NCBI GenBank assembly: GCA_900551755.1
Contig: URXK01000004.1
Location: 62,001-126,000, forward strand
Direction: 5' to 3'
DNA: 64,000 nucleotides
Origin: an uncultured Eubacterium sp.
GTDB taxonomy: Bacteria; Bacillota; Clostridia; Lachnospirales; CAG-274
The number at the start of each line of letters is the position of its first letter. Position 1 is the first letter of the stretch. The notes below the pieces were generated by a model that searched no databases, was not told the DNA's origin, and worked only from the letters and a program-made list of their open reading frames with translations. Position numbers and translations under genes: made by a program. Shown piece after piece: positions 28,373 through 37,399 of this stretch.

Positions 28373-30058
28373 TTAATTGTTCTGAATAACAACTTTTCTG
28401 TATGTATCAAAGTTCATCCACTTATTAAAGAAGTCAGCTGAACCATTAGTTTCAGAGTATTCATTAAAGAAGTTCTTAACATCATCATTAGACTTAACCT
28501 TAATTTCAAAACCACGACCATTAATAACTGGTACATTGTCATAAGTGTATTCATTAGCAGGCTCAATAGCTGTAATTACCTTGTTTCTAACCTTAATTGC
28601 AACACTATCTCTTAATACAATAATATCGAAACTTTCAGGATACTTATAACTTTCACCCTCAACAGAAATTTCATCATTAACTGTATAAGTCTGCTTAACC
28701 GGCTGATACTTAAGTACAGAAAGACTTTCTACATTGTAGAAGAATTCTTCAAAAATATCGCCTCTAGCCTCTAAGTCACCAAGTTTAAATGATGCTCTAT
28801 CAGAGAAAGAACCACCCTTTTCACTAAGGTCATCAACAACACCACAAGCAGAAGTCATATTTGTAACTCTGTCAATAAGAATAAGCTCACCAAGAGTCTT
28901 GTGGTAGTCAAACTTATCAGCAACAATAGCCTCTGTAAGTAAGATTTCGCAAACAGCAATACCGTTTTTATTAAGAGTATCAGCTGAAATATGCTCACCA
29001 GTATTTACATCAACAGCATAATTAATTTTAACAATAACACCAGATGTAAGTTTAGTACCAAGTTTAACTAAATAGTCCTTACCTAACTCTAAAGGCTCAT
29101 CGTCCATCCATAAAAGAGAAACTGTAAGTCTTTTATATGGTGCAAGATTAGTACCCTTAACAAGAACACAACCTCTTGATACATCAACTTCCTTGTCAAG
29201 TGTAATTGTAACAGGCTGACCCTTAACAGCAGTGTTGCCCTCTTTGTCACCAATAATAATATCCTTAACATTTGCTTTTTCGTTGCTAGGGAGAGTAATA
29301 ATTTCATCACCAACATTTATGCTACCAGATTCAATCTGACCTTGGAAACCTCTAAACTTGTGGTTTGGACGGCATACTCTCTGTACTGGCATATAAAAGC
29401 CCTGTTCTTCATTCTTTTCAGAAACATCTACATTTTCAAGGTATTCAAGTAAAGGTACACCTGTGTACCAAGGGATATTTTCAGACTTAATTGTTACATT
29501 GTCACCCTCTGTAGCAGAAAGTGGAATAATCTGTACATTTTCAAGACCAATTTCAGCCTTAAGTCCATTAATCTGTTCTTCAATCTTGTCAAATGTAGCC
29601 TTGTCATAGCCAACTAAGTCCATTTTGTTTACAGCAAATACAAAGTATCTGATACCCATTAACTTACAAATTCTTGCGTGGCGTCTAGTCTGAACAAGAA
29701 CACCCTGTGACGCATCAACAAGAATAACTGCTAAGTCAGCAAAAGATGCACCAACAGCCATATTTCTTGTATACTCCTCGTGACCTGGAGTATCAGCTAC
29801 GATAAAACTTCTGTTATCTGTTGTAAAATATCTATAAGCAACATCAATAGTAATACCCTGCTCTCTTTCAGCCATAAGACCGTCAAGAAGAAGTGAATAA
29901 TCTATAGCACCACCTCTGCTACCAACCTTACTATCAAGCTCAAGAGCCTTTTCCTGGTCAGCATAAAGAAGCTTTGCATCATAAAGAATATGACCAATAA
30001 GTGTTGACTTACCGTCATCTACACTACCGCAGGTAATAAATTTTAACAATCCGTTCAT
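28373..30058 (-). CDS. cysN: Sulfate adenylyltransferase subunit 1 (GTPase)
   Basis: GTPase subunit of ATP sulfurylase. GTP motifs: GSVDDGKSTLIG (residues 11-22), DTPGHEEY (about 93), NKMDLVGYD (about 148). Domains II and III of EF-Tu type follow. At 561 aa it is about 85 residues longer than E. coli CysN. The extra C-terminal part (from about residue 440) is not an APS kinase; no Walker A motif is visible there. CysD is directly upstream with a one-base overlap. Confidence 0.94.
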   Translation of the reverse strand: MNGLLKFITCGSVDDGKSTLIGHILYDAKLLYADQEKALELDSKVGSRGGAIDYSLLLDGLMAEREQGITIDVAYRYFTTDNRSFIVADTPGHEEYTRNMAVGASFADLAVILVDASQGVLVQTRRHARICKLMGIRYFVFAVNKMDLVGYDKATFDKIEEQINGLKAEIGLENVQIIPLSATEGDNVTIKSENIPWYTGVPLLEYLENVDVSEKNEEQGFYMPVQRVCRPNHKFRGFQGQIESGSINVGDEIITLPSNEKANVKDIIIGDKEGNTAVKGQPVTITLDKEVDVSRGCVLVKGTNLAPYKRLTVSLLWMDDEPLELGKDYLVKLGTKLTSGVIVKINYAVDVNTGEHISADTLNKNGIAVCEILLTEAIVADKFDYHKTLGELILIDRVTNMTSACGVVDDLSEKGGSFSDRASFKLGDLEARGDIFEEFFYNVESLSVLKYQPVKQTYTVNDEISVEGESYKYPESFDIIVLRDSVAIKVRNKVITAIEPANEYTYDNVPVINGRGFEIKVKSNDDVKNFFNEYSETNGSADFFNKWMNFDTYRKVVIQNN

Positions 30059-30957
30059 TAGAAATAACCCTCCCTTTTACGACGCTCCATACTACCGGCA
30101 GCTTCGTTATCAATTACTCTTGATGTTCTCTCTGAAGATACTGCACTTAATGTTTCGTCAATAATTTCGTCAAGTGTTGTTGCGTTTGATTCAATACCGC
30201 CTGTTAATGGATAGCAGCCTAAAGTTCTAAATCTAACAGACTTGTATTCAGGCTTTTCACCTGGATTTAACGGAAATCTGTCATCATCAACCATTATAAT
30301 GTTACCATCTCTTTCAACAACAGGTCTTTCAGCAGCAAAGTAAAGAGGTACAATGTCAATATTTTCTCTCTTAATGTACTGCCAAATATCTTTCTCTGTC
30401 CAGTTAGAAATAGGGAAAACTCTCATACTTTCACCCTTTTTAATTTTAGTGTTGTAAAGTTTCCACATTTCTGGACGCTGGTTTTTAGGGTCCCAAGCCT
30501 GAGCCTCATTTCTGAAAGAGAAAATTCTCTCCTTAGCTCTTGACTTCTCCTCATCTCGTCTACCACCACCAAAGGCAGCTGTAAAGCCGTACTTTGTAAG
30601 TGCCTGCTTTAATGCCTGTGTTTTCATAATATCAGTATAAGCAGCACCGTGGTCAAAAGGATTAATACCTTGCTTAACACCGTCTTCATTTGTATACACA
30701 ATCATATCAATACCAAGCTTTTTAGCAGTATCATCTCTAAATTTAATCATATCCTTAAATTTCCAAGTTGTGTCAATGTGCATAAATGGGAAAGGTGGCT
30801 TTTCAGGGTAAAATGCTTTCATTGCTAAATGAAGCATAACTGAACTGTCCTTACCGATTGAGTAAAGCATAACTGGCTTTTCACATTCAGCTGCAACCTC
30901 TCTTATAATATATATGGCTTCTGCCTCAAGCTCATCAAGATGCGATAATTCACTCAT
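30058..30957 (-). CDS. cysD: Sulfate adenylyltransferase subunit 2
   Basis: Makes adenosine-5'-phosphosulfate from sulfate and ATP. 299 aa, PP-loop motif [14 protein letters not shown] near residue 31, [20 protein letters not shown] and the C-terminal [23 protein letters not shown], all typical of CysD. Coupled to cysN. Confidence 0.97.
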   Translation of the reverse strand: MSELSHLDELEAEAIYIIREVAAECEKPVMLYSIGKDSSVMLHLAMKAFYPEKPPFPFMHIDTTWKFKDMIKFRDDTAKKLGIDMIVYTNEDGVKQGINPFDHGAAYTDIMKTQALKQALTKYGFTAAFGGGRRDEEKSRAKERIFSFRNEAQAWDPKNQRPEMWKLYNTKIKKGESMRVFPISNWTEKDIWQYIKRENIDIVPLYFAAERPVVERDGNIIMVDDDRFPLNPGEKPEYKSVRFRTLGCYPLTGGIESNATTLDEIIDETLSAVSSERTSRVIDNEAAGSMERRKREGYF

Positions 30958-30969
30958 TTTCTATACCTC

Positions 30970-31284
30970 CTAATATTTGTTAGATTCTTTCTGATTGATA
31001 TTTATTTCAGATACATTGCCGTCAGGAGATTCTATAACCCATTTAAGTATATCTCCCTTTTTCTCTGTATGTACCAGACTACCCATACCGCCAATATCAG
31101 CTCCTAAATAGAAGTTTATAGCGTGGGCAGAACATTCTTTAATACAAGATGTACAGCCCCAGCAATCCTTAGGATATTTAATATAGGCTCTATTGTTTTC
31201 ATCAAGTTTAATAAGACTTCCTGGACATACTTGGCTACATTTACGGCAACCTACACATTTATCCTTATTTATTGCTATGCTCAT
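30970..31284 (-). CDS. aprB: AprB-like ferredoxin, APS reductase beta subunit
   Basis: 104 aa. Two [4Fe-4S] motifs: CVGCRKCSQVCP (residues 11-22) and CWGCTSCIKECSAHA (about 42-56). The C-terminal tail resembles that of AprB, which feeds electrons to the AprA flavin. Overlaps aprA by 20 nt. Found here in what looks like an assimilatory operon. Confidence 0.88.
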   Translation of the reverse strand: MSIAINKDKCVGCRKCSQVCPGSLIKLDENNRAYIKYPKDCWGCTSCIKECSAHAINFYLGADIGGMGSLVHTEKKGDILKWVIESPDGNVSEININQKESNKY

Positions 31285-32965
31285 AAGTCTTACCTCCCTC
31301 GTTTAAATCTCTTAATATAATCTTTATATTGCCGTTTTCAAGTTTTGAATTAACATATTTTCTCCAGTTTTTATCATCTTTTTCTGGATAATCAAGATTT
31401 TCAGCAAAGCTATGCCAACGAGTTTCCTTTCTTGCCTTTAAGTGAGCAATTACACTTCTACAGACAACAAGTCTTTCTCTAAGTTCATATATATACATAA
31501 GCTCCTGAAAATCTGACGCTTTAAGATTTTCTGAAAGAGAAATAAGTTTAACAATTTTGTCATCAGCAATATTAAGCTGTTTTTCATTAAATCTATAATT
31601 TGTTTTTATACCACCAGCATAACTATCCATTACAGTTTGCATTGCTTCTTCAAGCTGTTCTGTAGTAAACATAGGCTTGTTAGTATAAAGGAACTTAACT
31701 ACTTCGTCCTTATGATTATTTATATCATTTTCATCAATATTGCTAACACTGCTGTTTTTAATATCTTCAACAACAGTAAGAGCAGCAATTTCACCTTCAG
31801 CTAAAGCACCAGTAACATACTTTTGAGGGCAACCACCAGCAACATCACCTGCTGCATAAAGACCTTTTACTGTAGTTCTTCTATTAGTATCTACCCAATA
31901 ACCACTAGCAGTGTGACCACCAACAATGTAAGGCTCTGTACCTTCAATTTCAACATTTTGTTCAGAAGGATTTTTTCCAGACTCAATCCACTTAAGAGTT
32001 TGAGAAGGTGCCATATTAAGGTAAGCCTTTTTCAAGTCCTCACTTTGTTCTTCTGTTATTCCCTCTGTTCTTAAGTAGCAAGGACCTCTACCCTCAATAT
32101 TTTCATTAACTGTACCATAAACTCTCTCTGATGTTGTAAGTCCGTATTTCTGCTCATAAACTTCACCAAGAGAATTAATCTGCTTAGCACCAACACCCTG
32201 TGCCAATGTACCAGTTGGTGCAATAGTATCCTTACATCTTAATGCTATAAATCTCATTTCAAATGTAGTCATTTCAGCACCGGCTTTAATACCCATTGCA
32301 AAACCGGCACCAGTATTAAATGGAGGATACCACATTTTGTGTCTTGAAAAACCTGGGTTGTTAGGCTTGTAAAGACCAGCAGCACCACCTGTTGCAATAA
32401 TAACAGCCTTAGCCTCAATTATGTAGAATGTATCATTTTCAATACCAATACCATAAGCACCAAGTATTTTGTTATCTTTAACAGCAAAATCTGTAATATT
32501 GACTCTGTTTAAAATGTCAACATTATCTAACCCCTCAACAGCCTTTGCTATTATAGGCTTAATATTTTCACCATTTATTTTAAGGTTTCTGTTACCTCTT
32601 GTTACATACTTGCCATTTTCATCTTTCAAAATTACAAGACCAAGTTTTTCAAGTCTGTCTGTAACTTCATTAAGTTTTTCACTCATTGTTAAGAGTAAGT
32701 CACTTCTTACAATGCCGTCTGCGTCATTAGTTGCATAGTCAACATAATCCTGAGGCTTTCTGCCCTCAACAATATAAGCATTTAAGGCATTTACACCAGC
32801 AGCAAGGCAACCACTTCTTTTTATGTGTGCCTTTTCACAAATAAGCACCTTAGTATCTGGTGACTTTTCATTAATAGTAAGTGCAGCATAACAGCCGGCT
32901 GTACCACCACCAATAATAAGAACATCAGTTTTAATTCTTTCAGTTTTTAAGCTGTTTGTAGCCAT
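31265..32965 (-). CDS. aprA: AprA-like adenylylsulfate reductase alpha subunit
   Basis: FAD enzyme of the succinate dehydrogenase/fumarate reductase fold, 566 aa. N-terminal FAD motif VLIIGGGTAGCYAAL, RSGCLAAGVNALN near residue 51, IIATGGAAGLYKPNNPG, FEMRFIALRCKDTIAPTGT (read as two parts), GGHTASGYWVDTNRRTTVKG. It would reduce APS to sulfite and AMP. Encoded beside sulfate transport and CysDN but without DsrAB, Qmo or Sat, so an assimilatory role is favoured. Shorter than dissimilatory AprA (usually over 600 aa). Confidence 0.9.
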   Translation of the reverse strand: MATNSLKTERIKTDVLIIGGGTAGCYAALTINEKSPDTKVLICEKAHIKRSGCLAAGVNALNAYIVEGRKPQDYVDYATNDADGIVRSDLLLTMSEKLNEVTDRLEKLGLVILKDENGKYVTRGNRNLKINGENIKPIIAKAVEGLDNVDILNRVNITDFAVKDNKILGAYGIGIENDTFYIIEAKAVIIATGGAAGLYKPNNPGFSRHKMWYPPFNTGAGFAMGIKAGAEMTTFEMRFIALRCKDTIAPTGTLAQGVGAKQINSLGEVYEQKYGLTTSERVYGTVNENIEGRGPCYLRTEGITEEQSEDLKKAYLNMAPSQTLKWIESGKNPSEQNVEIEGTEPYIVGGHTASGYWVDTNRRTTVKGLYAAGDVAGGCPQKYVTGALAEGEIAALTVVEDIKNSSVSNIDENDINNHKDEVVKFLYTNKPMFTTEQLEEAMQTVMDSYAGGIKTNYRFNEKQLNIADDKIVKLISLSENLKASDFQELMYIYELRERLVVCRSVIAHLKARKETRWHSFAENLDYPEKDDKNWRKYVNSKLENGNIKIILRDLNEGGKTYEHSNK

Positions 32966-32983
32966 ATTTTCACCACCTGTATA

Positions 32984-34042
32984 TTAAATAATAATAGAGT
33001 TTTCTTGTAATGCTTTGTTTTCAAGAAGGTAGGCTTTATCTCCTGATGTAACAAACATTCTATAGATAAATACATTTACCTTTTCACCAGCAGAAATAAT
33101 ACTTTCATCAAGACCTCGTCTGGCAGTAAACACATTGTCACCTACTCTAACTGTAAGCTCAATATTATTTCCTCTAAAGGCTGACCTTTCAACAATACCC
33201 TCTGATGCTGATGTACCATATTTTTGTACTTCATTTTTCTTAGTAACTCTTACAAATTCTGGTCTTAAAATTGCATTGTCAGCATTTTCAATAGTATCAA
33301 ATGTTTTAAAGCAACTATAATCTTTAATAAATGAAGTTTGACCAAAAAATGATGCTGTAAAAGCTGTTTTAGGATTTTGATAAATTTCAAAAGGTGTACC
33401 CTTTTGTTCAATTCTACCTTTATTAGTAATAATAATTTCGTCAGCAACCTCAATAGCTTCATCTTGGTCGTGAGTAACAAATATACTTGTTACGCCAAGT
33501 TTTTCAATCATTTCCTTAAGCCAACTTCTAAGCTCCTGTCTTACCTTAGCATCAATAGCAGCAAAAGGTTCATCAAGGAGGAGGAGCTGAGGATTTGGAG
33601 CTAAGGCTCTAGCAAAAGCCACTCTCTGTCTTTGACCACCAGAAAGCTGACTAGGGTATCTTTTGTCAAGTCCCTTAAGGCCAATAAGGCTTATAAGCTC
33701 CTTAACCCTTTTGTCTATGTATTTTTTATCAGCCTTTTGAACCTTTAAGCCAAAGGCAATATTGTCATAAACAGTCATATATCTAAAAAGTGCATAGTTT
33801 TGAAATACAAAGCCAATTCCTCTTTTACTAGCTGGAATGTTATTAACAACCTTTCCATCAATAATTATATCACCATTATCAGGACTTTCAAGACCTGCAA
33901 TCATTCTAAGTATTGTAGTTTTACCACTACCACTAGGTCCTAACAAGGCTACAAGTTTACCCTTTTCTATTCCAAAGTTTACATTGTCTGATGCTTTGTA
34001 ATCACCAAAAACTTTATTTATATTTTTTAATTCAACATACAT
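32984..34042 (-). CDS. cysA: Sulfate/thiosulfate ABC transporter ATPase
   Basis: 352 aa. Walker A GPSGSGKTT (about residues 34-42), Q-loop FQNYALF, signature LSGGQRQR (about 133), Walker B LLLLDEPFAAID. The C-terminal third holds a regulatory TOBE-like domain. One-base overlap with cysW. Confidence 0.95.
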   Translation of the reverse strand: MYVELKNINKVFGDYKASDNVNFGIEKGKLVALLGPSGSGKTTILRMIAGLESPDNGDIIIDGKVVNNIPASKRGIGFVFQNYALFRYMTVYDNIAFGLKVQKADKKYIDKRVKELISLIGLKGLDKRYPSQLSGGQRQRVAFARALAPNPQLLLLDEPFAAIDAKVRQELRSWLKEMIEKLGVTSIFVTHDQDEAIEVADEIIITNKGRIEQKGTPFEIYQNPKTAFTASFFGQTSFIKDYSCFKTFDTIENADNAILRPEFVRVTKKNEVQKYGTSASEGIVERSAFRGNNIELTVRVGDNVFTARRGLDESIISAGEKVNVFIYRMFVTSGDKAYLLENKALQENSIII

Positions 34043-34863
34043 TACGCATCCTTCCTTCCTCTGTATTCAACAACACTTCGTATAACAAGTATAACTATTG
34101 CTGTCATTACCAGTATTGATGACACAGCGAAAGCTGGCACATACTGAAATTCATTAAAAAGTATTTCTACGTGGAGAGGTAAAGTATTTGTTTTTCCTCT
34201 TAAATGACCAGATAAAACTGATACTGCACCAAACTCGCCCATTGCTCTAGCAGCACATAACACAACGCCGTATAAAAACGCCCACTTAATATGAGGGAAA
34301 GTTACCTTTCTAAATATTGTAAATCCACTTGCACCCATAAGAGCAGCAGCTTCTTCCTCATCTGTTCCCTCTGCCTCAAGAACTGGTATAAGCTCTCTTG
34401 AAATAAAAGGGAATGTAACAAATATAGTAGCAATTATAATAGCTGGCACTGCAAACACAACCTTAATGTGCATAGCCATAAGTATTGGATACAACACACT
34501 TTGTCTACCAAAGGTAAGCATAAATATTAAACCAGCTATAACAGGAGAAACTGTTACAGGAACATCAATAAGTGTTGTAAGAAGTTTTTTTCCTTTAAAA
34601 TCAAACTTTGTAACTGACCAAGCAGCAAATAAACCAAATATTGTATTAATAACTACAGCAAAAACTGTAGCCTCAAGAGTTAATAACAAGGCTCTAATTG
34701 TGTATTTATCTGTTACAGCATTTTTATATGCTCCCACACCTTGTCTAAAAGCCTCTGAAAAAACAATATACAAAGGAAGAATAAGGAATAAAAAAGCAAA
34801 TATTGCACAAATTCCAATTAACAACCATTTAACAAATTTTGAGCTATTATCATTATGGTGCAT
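34042..34863 (-). CDS. cysW: Sulfate ABC transporter permease CysW
   Basis: 273-aa inner-membrane permease with six predicted helices and an EAA coupling loop (EEEAAALMGASGFTIFRKVTF, read as EEEAAALMGASG then FRKVTFP) near residue 172. GEFGAVSVLSG is typical of CysW. One nucleotide from cysT. Confidence 0.94.
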   Translation of the reverse strand: MHHNDNSSKFVKWLLIGICAIFAFLFLILPLYIVFSEAFRQGVGAYKNAVTDKYTIRALLLTLEATVFAVVINTIFGLFAAWSVTKFDFKGKKLLTTLIDVPVTVSPVIAGLIFMLTFGRQSVLYPILMAMHIKVVFAVPAIIIATIFVTFPFISRELIPVLEAEGTDEEEAAALMGASGFTIFRKVTFPHIKWAFLYGVVLCAARAMGEFGAVSVLSGHLRGKTNTLPLHVEILFNEFQYVPAFAVSSILVMTAIVILVIRSVVEYRGRKDA

Positions 34864-34864
34864 A

Positions 34865-35698
34865 TTATCTTCCTCCCTTTACAATTTTGGCACTTCTTGC
34901 TTGTACCATATTTATTAAAAATAATATAACAAAGGCAAACACTAACATTGCAAGAGCAATAGTTGTTGCACTAGCATAGTCAAATTCTTGAAGTTTTGAC
35001 ATAATTATTAATGGTGTAATTTCTGTTTTGTATGGCATATTTCCTGCAATAAATACAACACTACCATATTCACCAATACATCTTCCCATTGCAAGTCCAA
35101 AACCTGTTAAAACAGCTGGCATAATTTCTGGAAAAATTATTTTTCTAAATATTGTAAATCTGCTTGCACCAAGTACACCAGCAGCCTCCTCGTATGAGTA
35201 ATCAAGTTTTTCAAGAACTGGCTGAACAGCTCTAACAACAAAAGGTATACCAACAAATATAAGTGCAATAGTAATACCTACCCTTGTATAAGCAATTTTG
35301 ATACCAAACTTAGCAAAGAAACTACCAATTAAACCCTTATCAGCTGTAAGAGATGTTAATGCTATACCAGCAACAGCTGTAGGTAAAGCAAAAGGAAGCT
35401 CTATCATACCGTCTAAAACTCTTTTAAAAGGGAACTTGTATCTAACAAGAACCCAAGCAAGTATAACACCCATAACAGCATTAATAAATGATGCAATAAA
35501 AGCTGTTAAAAGACTTACCTTAAAACTAGCCACAACTCTGTCATTAGTTATAACATCAATTATATCTGAAAAGCTCATACCTGCTGTATAAATCACAAGT
35601 GATGCAAGAGGTATAAGCACTATAAGTGCAACCATTGTAATCGTAACACCTAAAGAAATTCCAAAGCCTGGTATTACTCTTTCATTTTTTTTATTCAT
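34865..35698 (-). CDS. cysT: Sulfate ABC transporter permease CysT
   Basis: 277 aa, six helices; ELPFALPTAVAGIALT (about residue 100), EAA loop EEAAGVLGASRFTIFRKIIF, and GEYGSVVFIAGNMPYKTEI are CysT/CysU hallmarks. Pairs with CysW to form the channel. Confidence 0.94.
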   Translation of the reverse strand: MNKKNERVIPGFGISLGVTITMVALIVLIPLASLVIYTAGMSFSDIIDVITNDRVVASFKVSLLTAFIASFINAVMGVILAWVLVRYKFPFKRVLDGMIELPFALPTAVAGIALTSLTADKGLIGSFFAKFGIKIAYTRVGITIALIFVGIPFVVRAVQPVLEKLDYSYEEAAGVLGASRFTIFRKIIFPEIMPAVLTGFGLAMGRCIGEYGSVVFIAGNMPYKTEITPLIIMSKLQEFDYASATTIALAMLVFAFVILFLINMVQARSAKIVKGGR

Positions 35699-35714
35699 TA
35701 TGTATCACCTAACT

Positions 35715-36731
35715 TTAATTATAAATTTGGTCGAATACTCCACCTTCAGCAAAATGAGTTGCCTGAACCTTATCCCAACCGCCAAAATCCTTTATAGAGT
35801 AGAGCTTAACACTAAGGTCAAACTTATCTTTATATTCTTGAAGAATTTTATCATTTGATGGTCTGTAATAGTTTTCGGCAGCAATTCTTTGAGCCTCATC
35901 AGAATATAAGTAACTTAAATATTCAGTAGCAACAGCTCTAGTTCCTCTAAAATCGACTACAGAGTCAACAACAGCAACTGAAGGCTGAGCTAAAATACTA
36001 ATACTAGGAGTAACAATTTCATATTTATCTGGATAATCTCTCATTGATAAATAAGCCTCGTTTTCCCAAGCAACTAAAACATCGCCTTGACCATTTTCAA
36101 CAAATGTAGTTGTTGCACCTCTTGCACCAGAGTCAAGGACAAGAACATTTTTGTATATTTTGCCAACAAAGTCTTTTATTTTAGCTTCATCACCATTAAA
36201 CTTTTCATTAGCATAAGCCCAAGCAGCCATATAATTCCATCTTGCACCGCCTGATGTTTTAGGGTTTGGAGTAATAACGCCAACACCATCTTTAGTAAGG
36301 TCGTCCCAGTCCTTAATATTTTTAGGATTGCCCTTTTTAACAAGAAAAACTATTGTAGAAGTGTAAGGTGAGCTATCATTTGCAAACTCATTTACCCAAC
36401 CGTCCTCAATAAGTCCAGAATTTTGTATAGCCTTTATATCATATTCAAGAGCAAGTGTTGCCACATCAGCATCAAGACCGTTTGCAACTTCAAGAGCCTG
36501 CTTGCCAGAACCTCCGTGAGATTGTATAACCTCAACATCTTGTCCTGTTTTTTCTTTCCAATGCTTTGCAAATATTTCATTATATGATGAATAAAGTTCT
36601 CTAGTAGGGTCATAAGAAACATTTACTATAGTAACCTTTTTATCATTTGCTGTGTCACAAGCTGTAAACCCTGTTGTCATAAGCATAGCTGATAACAAAA
36701 CACTAGTTAATCTAATTAATTTGTTTTTCAT
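35715..36731 (-). CDS. cysP: Sulfate-binding lipoprotein of the ABC transporter
   Basis: Extracellular substrate-binding protein, 338 aa. Signal peptide with a lipobox-like TGFTAC, so likely a lipoprotein anchored at Cys 24 or so. VSYDPTRELY, QSHGGSGKQA and NPKTSGGARWNYMAAWAYA are sulfate-binding motifs. I use the ATG at 36731, which lies 7 nt after AGAGG; two earlier ATGs are too close to or before it. First structural gene of the sulfate operon, behind a long leader that holds a small Cys-Cys reading frame. Confidence 0.93.
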   Translation of the reverse strand: MKNKLIRLTSVLLSAMLMTTGFTACDTANDKKVTIVNVSYDPTRELYSSYNEIFAKHWKEKTGQDVEVIQSHGGSGKQALEVANGLDADVATLALEYDIKAIQNSGLIEDGWVNEFANDSSPYTSTIVFLVKKGNPKNIKDWDDLTKDGVGVITPNPKTSGGARWNYMAAWAYANEKFNGDEAKIKDFVGKIYKNVLVLDSGARGATTTFVENGQGDVLVAWENEAYLSMRDYPDKYEIVTPSISILAQPSVAVVDSVVDFRGTRAVATEYLSYLYSDEAQRIAAENYYRPSNDKILQEYKDKFDLSVKLYSIKDFGGWDKVQATHFAEGGVFDQIYN

Positions 36732-36770
36732 ATTCATACCTCTTTTCAAATTATTTCAATCATTTTTATT

Positions 36771-36848
36771 TCAGAGATAAAACCTACAACACAGATTTTC
36801 TTCCATAGAAACAACAAAAAACATATTTTTAAATATTAAATTTTTCAT
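36771..36848 (-). CDS. 25-aa upstream leader peptide with Cys-Cys
   Basis: A short reading frame with an excellent binding site (GGGAGG, 7 nt before the ATG at 36848). It encodes 25 residues ending EENLCCRFYL, with Cys at 20 and 21, and stops 39 nt before cysP. Cys-rich leader peptides that sense cysteine by ribosome stalling precede sulfur genes in other bacteria. I see no terminator between it and cysP, so any control would act through translation, Rho or RNA folding. Very short frames arise by chance; the binding site, position and Cys pair are what support it. Confidence 0.6.
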   Translation of the reverse strand: MKNLIFKNMFFVVSMEENLCCRFYL

Positions 36849-36962
36849 TGAATATCCTCCCATCTAAAAAGTGATAGCATTCACGAAGAAAATATGATAT
36901 AATTAAGTAATTGTAGTTGCAATTTTTATTTCCTACATTTTCGGTGTGAATAGTATGTTATT

Positions 36963-36991
36963 ATATTACACCCCTATTTCTATTTTGTCAA
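36963..36991 (-). promoter_or_regulatory. Sigma-A promoter of the sulfate operon
   Basis: Minus strand TTGACA (36986-36991), 17 nt, TAATAT (36963-36968). A second weaker possibility (TTGCAA, 17 nt, TATCAT) lies at 36894-36922. TGTAGGAAATAAA at about 36928-36937 may be a repressor site just downstream of the start point. Confidence 0.7.
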
Positions 36992-37058
36992 TTTGTATAT
37001 ATGACAAATTTTTCCTAGTATTCATACCAAAATATTATGAAATATAAACAAAAAATAA

Positions 37059-37086
37059 AAGTCTGTAGCTTTTTCACTACAGACTT
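37059..37086 (-). terminator. Hairpin terminator
   Basis: Ten-bp stem AAGTCTGTAG / CTACAGACTT followed on the minus strand by TTATTTTTTG. It ends minus-strand transcripts arriving from 37.4 kb. Confidence 0.65.
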
Positions 37087-37301
37087 GTTATATTTCGTAT
37101 TGTTTTATAGTTATATCTTACTATATTTTTTTGATTTTTATTGTGTATTTTGACATAATTATTAATTATATGTAGGTATACACAATTTACCGTCTATCAT
37201 AATAAAAGTGTCGAAATGGTTTCCAACATTACCTATTACTTATTACCTATTATTCATTATTCCATTGACATTACAATTAATTACGGCTATAATTAATTTA
37301 T
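37087..37301. other. AT-rich intergenic stretch with short tandem-like TTATTACC units
   Basis: No gene seen. At about 37225-37262 there are imperfect copies of ATTACCTATTACTTATT. Similar ATTACTTATTA stretches flank REP-like elements at 9.96 and 61.02 kb. No repeat-spacer pattern, so not a CRISPR. Confidence 0.5.
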
Positions 37302-37385
37302 GTGGTCGTGGCGGAATGGCAGACGCGCAGGATTCAGATTCCTGTCCCAGTTTTGGTGGTGTGGGTTCAAGTCCCATCGGCCACA
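37302..37385 (+). tRNA. tRNA-Leu (anticodon CAG)
   Basis: Cloverleaf of 84 nt with a long variable arm as expected for a class II leucine tRNA. The acceptor stem GTGGTCG / CGGCCAC has one G-U pair; the anticodon loop TTCAGAT places CAG at 37335-37337, closed by CAGGA / TCCTG; the T arm is GTGGG TTCAAGT CCCAT. CCA is not encoded. It reads CUG codons. It stands alone on the plus strand. Confidence 0.95.
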
Positions 37386-37399
37386 TTTCATTTCTTATA

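Noticed and set aside
30970..32965. AprAB as a sign of dissimilatory sulfate reduction
   Set aside because: No DsrAB, QmoABC or Sat is present; the neighbours are sulfate ABC import, CysDN and homocysteine synthesis genes.
37225..37262. Tandem-like TTATTACC units as a CRISPR array
   Set aside because: Units are short, imperfect, without spacers, and similar AT-rich strings flank REP elements elsewhere.
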